A stretch of 43,041 bases of DNA from Methylobacterium mesophilicum (GTDB lineage Bacteria > Pseudomonadota > Alphaproteobacteria > Rhizobiales > Beijerinckiaceae), in NCBI RefSeq assembly GCF_022179445.1, contig NZ_BPQU01000014.1, positions 100,588 to 143,628 of the forward strand, given 5' to 3'. Below are positions 34,899 to 43,041 of the stretch, piece after piece. The first letter of the stretch is position 1, and every line of letters starts with the position of its first letter. Position numbers and translations under genes: made by a program. The notes under the pieces are model-generated. The model saw only the letters and a program-made list of their open reading frames with translations, did not search any database and was not told the origin of the DNA.

Positions 34899-36755
34899 AT
34901 GCCCGTGACGGACCCGATCCTCTCGGTGCGCGACCTCACCGCCGCCTTCCGCTCCGACGGGCGCTGGCGCGAGGTGGTGCACGGCGTTGCGTTCGATATC
35001 GGCCCGCGGGAGACCGTGGCGCTGGTGGGCGAATCCGGCTCCGGCAAGAGCGTCACCGCGATGTCGATCATGCGGCTGCTCGCCCGGGACGCCAGCCGCG
35101 TCGGCGGCAGCGTGCGGTTCGAGGGCCGGGAGCTGCTCACCGCCTCCGAGGCCGAGATGCGCCAGGTCCGGGGCGACGCCATCGCCATGATCTTCCAGGA
35201 GCCGATGACCTCCCTGAACCCGGTCCTGACCGTCGGCTTCCAGATCGCCGAGGCGCTGATCCGGCACCGGGGCCTGTCGCGGGCCGCCGCCGAGGCCGAG
35301 GTGGTCCGGCTGCTCGACAAGGTACGGATCCCGGGCGCCCGGTCGCGGATCCATCAATACCCGCACCTGTTCTCCGGCGGCATGCGCCAGCGGGTGATGA
35401 TCGCCATGGCGCTGGCCTGCCGGCCCAAACTCCTGATCGCCGACGAGCCGACCACGGCGCTCGACGTGACGATCCAGGCCCAGATCCTCGACCTGATCAA
35501 GAGCCTCCAGGACGAGGAGGGCATGTCGGTCCTGTTCATCACCCACGACATGGGCGTGGTCGCCGAGATCGCCGACCGCACGGTGGTGATGTATCGCGGC
35601 CGCGCCGTGGAGGCCGGCCCCACCGCACGGATCTTTTCCGCGCCCGAGGATCCCTACACCCGGGCCCTGCTGGCGGCCGTGCCGCGGCTCGGCGCCATGG
35701 CGGGCCGGGCCCGGCCGATGCGCTTCCCCGTGATCGACCGCGCCACCGGCGTCGCCGAGCCGACGCCCGAGACCCCCGACACCGTCAAGGCGGCCGAGCG
35801 CCCGGTCCTGGAGGTCCGCGACCTGACCACCCGGTTCGAGATCCGCTCCGGCCTGTTCGGCCGGGTGACCGGCCGCGTCCACGCGGTGGAGCGGGTCTCG
35901 TTCAGCCTGGCGGCGGGCGAGACCCTGGCGCTGGTCGGCGAATCCGGCTGCGGCAAGTCCACCACCGGCCGCTCGATCCTGCGCCTGGTCGAGCCGCTCT
36001 CCGGCTCGGTCCTGCTCGACGGCGAGGACCTGATCGGCCTCGATGCCAAAACCCTGCGCACGCGCCGCCAGCGGATGCAGATGATCTTCCAGGACCCGTT
36101 CGCCAGCCTCGACCCGCGCATGAGCGTCGGCGCCGCGGTGGCCGAGCCCCTGCTGATCAACCGCCTCGCCACGGGCCGCGAGGCGCGCGCGCGGGCGGAG
36201 GCGCTGCTGACCCGGGTCGGCCTGCCGGCCGAGGCCGCCGGGCGCTTCCCGCACGAGTTCTCCGGCGGCCAGCGCCAGCGGATCTGCATCGCCCGGGCGC
36301 TGGCTCTGCGCCCCCGCCTGATCGTGGCCGACGAGGCGGTCTCGGCGCTCGACGTCTCGGTGAAGGCGCAGGTGGTGAACCTGATGCTCGACCTGCAGGC
36401 CGAGATGGGGCTGGCCTACCTGTTCATCTCCCACGACATGGCCGTGGTCGAGCGGGTCAGCCACCGGGTCGCCGTGATGTATCTCGGCGAGATCGTGGAG
36501 ATCGGCCCGCGCGCGGCCGTGTTCGGGGACCCACAGCACCCCTACACGAAGAAGCTGCTGGCCGCCGTCCCGGTCCCCGACCCGGCCCGCCGCCGGGCCC
36601 GCCACGCCCTGCCGGACGACGAGATCCGCAGCCCGATCCGGGCGCCGGACTACGTGCCGCCGGAGCGGCTGTACCGGGAGGTCTCCCCGGGCCACGTGGT
36701 GCAGGACTGGGGTGCGGATTGGGAGGCGGCCACGACGCGGGTCGTCGCGGCGTAG
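34899..36755 (+). CDS. Fused double ABC ATPase of the importer (DppD-DppF type)
   Basis: Protein of 618 residues with two nucleotide-binding domains, equal to DppD and DppF joined. The first has [16 protein letters not shown] and [12 protein letters not shown], and the second has [16 protein letters not shown] and [10 protein letters not shown]. The oligopeptide-type C-terminal extension with [13 protein letters not shown] is visible in each ([14 protein letters not shown] in the first). It powers import by the two permeases. The frame from ATG 34899 starts [17 protein letters not shown]. It lies 480 bp beyond permease 2, across the repeats, and stops 7 bp from the next, convergent, gene. Confidence 0.93.
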   Translation: MPVTDPILSVRDLTAAFRSDGRWREVVHGVAFDIGPRETVALVGESGSGKSVTAMSIMRLLARDASRVGGSVRFEGRELLTASEAEMRQVRGDAIAMIFQEPMTSLNPVLTVGFQIAEALIRHRGLSRAAAEAEVVRLLDKVRIPGARSRIHQYPHLFSGGMRQRVMIAMALACRPKLLIADEPTTALDVTIQAQILDLIKSLQDEEGMSVLFITHDMGVVAEIADRTVVMYRGRAVEAGPTARIFSAPEDPYTRALLAAVPRLGAMAGRARPMRFPVIDRATGVAEPTPETPDTVKAAERPVLEVRDLTTRFEIRSGLFGRVTGRVHAVERVSFSLAAGETLALVGESGCGKSTTGRSILRLVEPLSGSVLLDGEDLIGLDAKTLRTRRQRMQMIFQDPFASLDPRMSVGAAVAEPLLINRLATGREARARAEALLTRVGLPAEAAGRFPHEFSGGQRQRICIARALALRPRLIVADEAVSALDVSVKAQVVNLMLDLQAEMGLAYLFISHDMAVVERVSHRVAVMYLGEIVEIGPRAAVFGDPQHPYTKKLLAAVPVPDPARRRARHALPDDEIRSPIRAPDYVPPERLYREVSPGHVVQDWGADWEAATTRVVAA

Positions 36756-36762
36756 TAGCGGC

Positions 36763-37326
36763 CTACTTCGCGTCCGCGACGGTGTTCTGGAAGCTGTAGC
36801 TGCCGAGCTTCTCGCCGGTGACCTGCACGGCCCCCTCGGTGAGGGTGGTCAGCCGCCGGGAGCGGATCTTCATGGCGCCTGTCAGCCCCGCGAACTTGCC
36901 GGTGCCGCCGATCCATTCGCCGGTGCCTTCGGTGGCCGCGGCCATCGGCTGGACGGGATAGTCCCACTTCTCGAAGACGTGGTCGCCATCGGCATCGACA
37001 TAGTCGCAATAGCCGTGGTTCTCGAAGGTCTTGGCGTCGTTGTCCACGGTCGGCGCCGAGGTGCAGCGGCCGGCCATGTTGTGCAGGAGCTTCCCGTTCG
37101 ACTCGTTGACGGCGGTCATCATGTTGATCGTCGCCGAGGCCGTGCGGTTGTTGCCGATCATGACCGGCTTCGGCGCCACCGGCGTGGTCGACGTGTAGGT
37201 GATGCGGAACTCGCCCTGCCGGGGCATGTCCTCGGCCAGCGCGGCCGTGGCGCAGAGGAGCGCTGCGCAGAGCAGGACCGGTCCCTGTGTGACCAGCGAT
37301 ACAAATGGAGCGTGTTTCCGCCGCAT
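36763..37326 (-). CDS. Secreted protein of unknown function
   Basis: 187 residues from ATG 37324-37326, chosen because GGGAGG lies just upstream. It has a cleavable signal peptide (basic start, hydrophobic run LCAALLCATAALA, cut before EDMPRQG). The mature part is a beta-rich domain with YVDADGDHVFEKWDY and GTGEWIGGTGKFAGLTGAM, a pattern seen in allene-oxide-cyclase-like or lipocalin-like barrels in small exported proteins. Two cysteines (near CTSAP and YCDY) could pair. Convergent with the ATPase gene. No ligand can be named. Confidence 0.75.
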   Translation of the reverse strand: MRRKHAPFVSLVTQGPVLLCAALLCATAALAEDMPRQGEFRITYTSTTPVAPKPVMIGNNRTASATINMMTAVNESNGKLLHNMAGRCTSAPTVDNDAKTFENHGYCDYVDADGDHVFEKWDYPVQPMAAATEGTGEWIGGTGKFAGLTGAMKIRSRRLTTLTEGAVQVTGEKLGSYSFQNTVADAK

Positions 37327-38116
37327 GATGACCTCCCTGTGCGGCCCGTTCGCCGGCAGCCGACAGGGCACCTTCGGAAGGTGTCAGCGGCCCGGACGAA
37401 TCACTGCACGCGCCCGAATGCTGCATCCGGTTCGGAAGATATTAAATAGATGTGTCGATTTCGGCAACGAATATTTATTTATCTGCGGGCTTTCAAATGA
37501 TCGGGTCAAATGCCGGTGTTCGCAATTGACGTGCGCCATCCGCTCGGAGGCGCTGCCGACCCATCCCGGCATGATCGGATCGGGCCTGAGGACGCCGCGG
37601 TCGAACGCCGGGCGGAGGGCCCGGCACGCGTTGGAGCGCAGGCCGTGCAGGCCTATCCCTTGGCCACGCACACGGTAATGGCGGAGGCTTCGGCATAGGG
37701 GCGATCGGCCTTGGCGATCGCCGATGCTGGCCGGCCCTTCGCTGGCGCCTCGGCGATCACGGTGTGTGCCGCGAAGGGGTGAGCCCGCACGGGATGCGCG
37801 AGCTGCGTTCGCGAGGAGTCGCATGCATTTTGCATTCACTCCGAGGTCGGATTGGTCTCCGGCCGTCCACGCCCGCCCGAGCCTATCCCCCCCTTTAGGC
37901 ATAAGGGCGGGCCTGGATGCCGAGGGTACGCAGCAGACGCGTACCCCTACGAGAAACGTAGCCCGACCCAGCTAGGCGAGCCTTCGGCCGACCGAGTCGC
38001 CAACGTGGCGCCTGCGTCCGATGATGGACTGGACAGACTGGCACCGCCGGGATGGATGGACAGCGGGCCCGCGCCGCCCAGCATCGGACGTTGCGACCCC
38101 AGCGATGGAGCTCAAA
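37327..38116. other. Gene-poor stretch, 790 bases
   Basis: No convincing gene. It contains a pair of short inverted segments (37661-37689 and 37745-37774) that differ mainly at every third base when read as codons (T-V-M-A-E-A against T-V-I-A-E-A), as if two fragments of one coding family had been inserted head to head. The start of the stretch (37440-37500) is AT-rich. It looks like decayed accessory DNA. Confidence 0.4.
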
Positions 38117-38275
38117 ATGAACCTCGAAGAGGAGGTCCAGTGGATGCGACTGCGCGTCGGTACGCTGGAAACGAAGGCCTCCGAGGCGCAGCGCCAGATC
38201 CGCGCCTTGAGCTGGGGGGTGGTGCTGCTGTTGGCCATCGCCTGCGCAGACGTCATCCGGATATTCGTGGGATAA
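38117..38275 (+). CDS. Small coiled-coil and membrane-anchor protein
   Basis: 52 residues from ATG 38117, with GGAG 6 nt before it. A charged helix (MNLEEEVQWMRLRVGTLETK and on) is followed by one membrane segment (ALSWGVVLLLAIACADVI). The layout resembles small membrane scaffold peptides. The function is unknown. An in-frame ATG at 38105 has a poorer ribosome site. Confidence 0.55.
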   Translation: MNLEEEVQWMRLRVGTLETKASEAQRQIRALSWGVVLLLAIACADVIRIFVG

Positions 38276-38828
38276 GCGACACCTCGACTTCGATCGGCGG
38301 CGGGATCGCCGGCACGCCGCTGAGCGGGAGCGGGCGCGGGATCGGGCCTCGACCGAGTGCGATCAGGGTCCTCTACAATCGCCTTGAACTCGGCCGGCGC
38401 CAGCCAAACCGATAGGCTCTCCCACACCTCGCGGGCTTCTTCCTGCGCATCACCGGGCATTTGGATCAGGCCCGGACACGGCAGAGCTGGGAGCTGATGT
38501 CAGAGCGCAAGGGAGCTTTGTAGGACTTCGTCGAGGCGTAGCATACCGAGGAGCTGCCAAGTCTGTGGTCTCTTGGCCATGTTGCCGATGGCGAAGGCCA
38601 TGCCCCGGCGCGGGCCAGATACCGTTCCGTTTGATCCTCAGGCGAGTTTGATCAAGGTCAGCGGCACCTCAGCCTCCCGAGCCCCACACGATTGCGCAGC
38701 GGCTCCACCACAGCCTGCTGTATCCCCCTGCTGAGGTTGTCTGCTCCTGGAGTAAGGTATGCCGCTGATGTTGCGACATACTGGTAACACCGCACTCAGG
38801 CGCGGTGCTCCAGCGGCTCACGAGCCCA
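38276..38828. other. Gene-poor stretch, 553 bases
   Basis: No gene is supported. Scattered fragments may be worn-out mobile-element DNA, but none keeps a recognisable motif. A minus-strand frame starting at 38460 runs antisense to the small membrane protein and has no ribosome site. Confidence 0.35.
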
Positions 38829-39353
38829 TCAGGTGATCTTGATTCCCGCGTTCCCGGATATCTTGATCGAAGTACCGGAGCCCATGTCGATGCCGGCTCC
38901 TCGGGTGCGCAGCGACGAGCCCAACTTGCCGCCCTCTAGATGGGTGCTCCCCGTCGCGTTGCCCGCACCGCCCACGCTAATCATACCCGCGCTGCGGACC
39001 ACGAAATCGGAGGCCCGGATCACACCTTGCATGTGATCGAAATCGACCGAACGGAGCGCCGTGATCTCCGCTCCTTGGATGTCGATGGTGCCCGCGTTGG
39101 CCATGACGAGAACGGCCTCAGTGGCTTCCTGCGCGATGCGTCGAGCTGCCTCAACGTCTTCGTTCGCCTGCGCGTCCGCTGCGGCCCTGTTCAACTCCGG
39201 GCGCTGGGCTGCAACGCGGTCGAACAGGCTACCGAGTTTCGCCGCGCTTCCCTTGATACCATCCCAGGCTGCGCTGCCGACGACGCCGAGAGCCAACTGG
39301 CCAAGCGGTGTGGCGGCTAAGGTGGTGAGTTCTTCTGTGGGGATTGGAAGCAT
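38829..39353 (-). CDS. Orphan protein with glycine-rich beta C-terminus
   Basis: 174 residues from ATG 39351-39353, with AGGA 8 nt upstream. A GTG nine codons earlier is possible. The N-terminal part (LGQLALGVVGSAAWDGIKGS) is a hydrophobic, small-residue helix. A charged helical middle (AQANEDVEAARRIAQEATEA) leads to a C-terminal third rich in Gly/Ser/Thr with alternating hydrophobics (ISVGGAGNATGSTHLEGG..., SIKISGNAGIKIT), suggesting beta-strand stacking. I do not recognise the family. It sits alone between a tRNA gene and decayed DNA, the usual place of an accessory gene. Confidence 0.6.
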   Translation of the reverse strand: MLPIPTEELTTLAATPLGQLALGVVGSAAWDGIKGSAAKLGSLFDRVAAQRPELNRAAADAQANEDVEAARRIAQEATEAVLVMANAGTIDIQGAEITALRSVDFDHMQGVIRASDFVVRSAGMISVGGAGNATGSTHLEGGKLGSSLRTRGAGIDMGSGTSIKISGNAGIKIT

Positions 39354-39488
39354 GGTCGGTCCTGTCGGCGCTACTAGCACTCCATTGTCGAAGGACTCGA
39401 CAGGTGGTCATGCACTAAACTGCGTTCAACGGCTTGACAGTGGAAAAATAGCTCTAGGCAGCCGGCCTGACGCGATCTATGGTTTTGG

Positions 39489-39508
39489 GGGACACAGTCA
39501 GGGACACA
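39489..39508. repeat. Direct repeat GGGACACA x2
   Basis: Two GGGACACA copies, 12-nt spacing, 60 bp downstream of the tRNA-Ser 3' end. Similar pairs occur near integrase attachment sites in this group (recalled, not checked). Confidence 0.3.
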
Positions 39509-39567
39509 ACCTGTAGCCGGTCGCGTAAGTCGCTCTGATTAATAAGCAATACAGGCTGGCTGAAGTC

Positions 39568-39657
39568 TGGCGGAGGGAGCGGGATTCGAACCCGCGATAC
39601 GGTTTCCCGTATACACACTTTCCAGGCGTGCGCCTTCAACCACTCGGCCACCCCTCC
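39568..39657 (-). tRNA. tRNA-Ser (anticodon GGA)
   Basis: 90-nt class II tRNA with CCA encoded. The acceptor GGAGGGG pairs with the 3' CCCTCC region, the anticodon loop is CTGGAAA (GGA at 39621-39623, plus-strand TCC), the long serine variable arm folds as TACGG-GAAA-CCGTA, and the T-arm is GGGTTCGAATCCC. It reads UCC and UCU codons. Its 3' end faces the gene-poor accessory stretch at 37.3-39.5 kb. Confidence 0.97.
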
Positions 39658-39759
39658 GGCCGCGGACAGGGCGCCCGGGCGCCGCGGCGCCGGGCGCGAC
39701 CAGGGCCGCGCGGTGGGGTGCTGTTAGCCGGGTGCGCCGCCGGGCGCAAGGCAGTGGGG

Positions 39760-39790
39760 CCCGGGCGGGACGAAAACCGTCCCGCCCGGG
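39760..39790 (-). terminator. Strong hairpin terminator of glgX
   Basis: A perfect 13-bp stem (CCCGGGCGGGACG / CGTCCCGCCCGGG) with a 5-nt loop starts 4 nt after the glgX stop codon. No T-tract follows on that strand. TTTT follows it on the plus strand. Confidence 0.7.
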
Positions 39791-39794
39791 TGTT

Positions 39795-42062
<2,268 letters not shown>

Positions 42063-42350
42063 GGACACTCCGGAACGCGACCCGCACGGCCACGTGCCGG
42101 TGCGGGGAGCGTCCAGTGAACGTGCCGGCAACGGCGAAGCTCCCGCGGTGCCGCAAAAATCGCTGCCGGCTTCGTCCTCTGGGGCTCGTGCCGCCTCGAT
42201 GGGCGATGCCGCCTTCGTCGCGGCGGGCGTGGGTGGGCGGCTGGATCAGACGGACGGATTCATAAGCCTAGCGGGCCTGTTTTTGAGCGGTCCGTCCTGG
42301 AAGGATGCGCAGATAACGTTGGACGTCCGCTCAGCCGCGAAGTCTCAAGC

Positions 42351-42689
42351 TCAGATCGGGTATGCGGTCACGAGCGCCATGAAGGCACCATCGTCGACAA
42401 GCTTCCAGACGGATCTGATTCGATGACTCGATCCGTCAGGCATCTGCATCGCCCCTTCGTATATGTATTTGGTGACAAACCTATTTTCGGCTGCACGGGA
42501 AAAATAGTCGCTTCGTCCGTGATCGAGGAGCGCGGCGATGAAGGGACGGGGATCCTCGCGTGCAAAACCGCGGGCGAGAAAAAACTCGGCTTTCGGCCCA
42601 CCTTCGGCATGTCCCACGTCGAGGAGATAGCCGCCGATCTTGGCGTCCGGGATACAGGGTACCGGCACCCGGCCGCCCGGAAGTGGCAT
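42351..42689 (-). CDS. DUF6883 protein
   Basis: 112 residues from ATG 42687-42689. The DUF6883 pattern is visible: IPDAKIGGYLLDVGHAEGGPKAEFFLARGF, followed by FIAALLDHG and a basic/aromatic C-terminus (KYIYEGAMQMPDG, VWKLVDDG). In other genomes such proteins sit next to DUF4926 or in polymorphic toxin contexts. Their activity is not established. It starts 4 bp after the stop of the DUF4926 gene, so the two form one unit. Confidence 0.75.
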   Translation of the reverse strand: MPLPGGRVPVPCIPDAKIGGYLLDVGHAEGGPKAEFFLARGFAREDPRPFIAALLDHGRSDYFSRAAENRFVTKYIYEGAMQMPDGSSHRIRSVWKLVDDGAFMALVTAYPI

Positions 42690-42693
42690 CGGG

Positions 42694-42933
42694 TCAGGCT
42701 GCCTTGAGAGCTTCGGCCCGAATCGTTGCGTTGCCGATGACCGGGCGTGCGAACTCGACCTCATAGGCCTCGCCACCGGCATAGACCTCGACGATGGTTC
42801 CACGCGATCCGGCGGCAACGGGAAGCCCATCGTCCGTCACCGTATCACACAGGGTTACGACCACGCTCAGCTCGGGGAAAAGCGGCGTGGCCTCGGGGGC
42901 GCGGCGCAACGTGTGCATGGTGTCGAACGACAT
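42694..42933 (-). CDS. DUF4926 protein
   Basis: 79 residues from ATG 42931-42933 (a GTG at the window edge, 43041, keeps the frame open). The DUF4926 core is LFPELSVVVTLCDTVTDDGL, then AGSRGTIVEVYAGGEAYEVEF. Small beta-barrel (SH3/KOW-like) fold expected. It is upstream of and 4 bp from DUF6883, an arrangement like antitoxin-toxin or immunity-toxin order, though this is inference. Inverted repeats lie immediately before its start. Confidence 0.7.
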   Translation of the reverse strand: MSFDTMHTLRRAPEATPLFPELSVVVTLCDTVTDDGLPVAAGSRGTIVEVYAGGEAYEVEFARPVIGNATIRAEALKAA

Positions 42934-42934
42934 G

Positions 42935-42966
42935 CGCCAAATCTGGCGTACAGCTGGGTTGTACGC
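42935..42966 (-). promoter_or_regulatory. Inverted repeats before the DUF4926 gene, candidate operator
   Basis: GCGTACA (42946-42952) and TGTACGC (42960-42966) are perfect arms 7 nt apart. CGCCA (42935-42939) and TGGCG (42944-42948) form a second, overlapping dyad. Both lie within 33 nt upstream of the proposed start, as autoregulation would require. Confidence 0.4.
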
Positions 42967-43041
42967 AAGCCGCCCGCCCCCGACGGGCAGGGCGATCGCT
43001 TGAAAGGAATGGATTTCGGTGTTGCCTTTTGCGTGATTCAC

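Noticed and set aside
34737..36695. 652-residue minus-strand frame opposite the fused ATPase
   Set aside because: Shadow of the ATPase, His/Gly/Arg-rich without motifs.
37972..38460. 162-residue minus-strand frame (MPGDAQEEAREVWESLSVWL...)
   Set aside because: The first 30 residues look protein-like, but there is no ribosome site, and the rest is antisense to the small membrane protein. Not strong enough to call.
39454..39651. Minus-strand frame starting [19 protein letters not shown]
   Set aside because: This is the standard mistranslation of a tRNA-Ser gene and runs through it. It is not a protein.

Overview
The window is high-GC and reads as chromosome of an alphaproteobacterium of the order Hyphomicrobiales, most likely Methylobacterium or a close relative. 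Evidence: a short-form (type 2) ArgC, a cluster of CsbD and PhnA-like stress genes, the rplM-rpsI pair, a DUF1127 peptide, palindromic intergenic repeats, and gene styles typical of that family. Genus-level assignment is inference. Most genes lie on the minus strand.

Layout. 1-3.8 kb: the 3' end of a secreted RTX-type protein, convergent with its probable type I secretion adaptor and ABC exporter. 4-17 kb: a surface-glycan island containing a frameshifted pseudogene, a tandem SGNH hydrolase, a discoidin-fused glycosyltransferase, a tightly coupled five-gene operon (two nucleotidyltransferase paralogues, GDPD, HAD phosphatase, cupin), a decayed IS630 transposase, an AT-richer 660-residue orphan, a second discoidin-fused GT11-like glycosyltransferase and a hexapeptide acetyltransferase. 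17-25.3 kb: DUF1127, an ECF sigma/anti-sigma/LuxR operon, argC, and a stress cluster (YidB, a 34-residue peptide, three CsbD-type proteins, a PhnA-like membrane protein) followed by a three-PAS LuxR regulator. 25.4-28.8 kb: a DUF1778 antitoxin remnant, rpsI-rplM, a CoA-binding protein and a nucleotide-sugar dehydrogenase. 28.8-36.8 kb: an M20 amidohydrolase divergent from an oligopeptide-type ABC importer with a fused double ATPase, with palindromic repeats on both sides. 36.8-39.6 kb: a secreted protein and a gene-poor accessory segment ending at a tRNA-Ser(GGA). 39.8-43 kb: glgX and a DUF4926-DUF6883 gene pair.

How the genes work together. The 4-17 kb block most plausibly builds and decorates an exported polysaccharide: the two nucleotidyltransferases and HAD phosphatase make an activated precursor, the glycosyltransferases assemble it, and the acetyltransferase and SGNH protein modify it. 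The dehydrogenase at 27.5 kb could supply a uronic acid. The sigma/anti-sigma pair has a candidate autoregulated promoter. The importer and amidohydrolase suggest uptake and hydrolysis of peptides or N-acyl amino acids.

Most novel-looking: the five-gene operon with one canonical and one degenerate nucleotidyltransferase; the intergenic repeats whose hairpin arms differ between copies but stay complementary; and the DUF4926-DUF6883 pair with two overlapping inverted repeats at its start.
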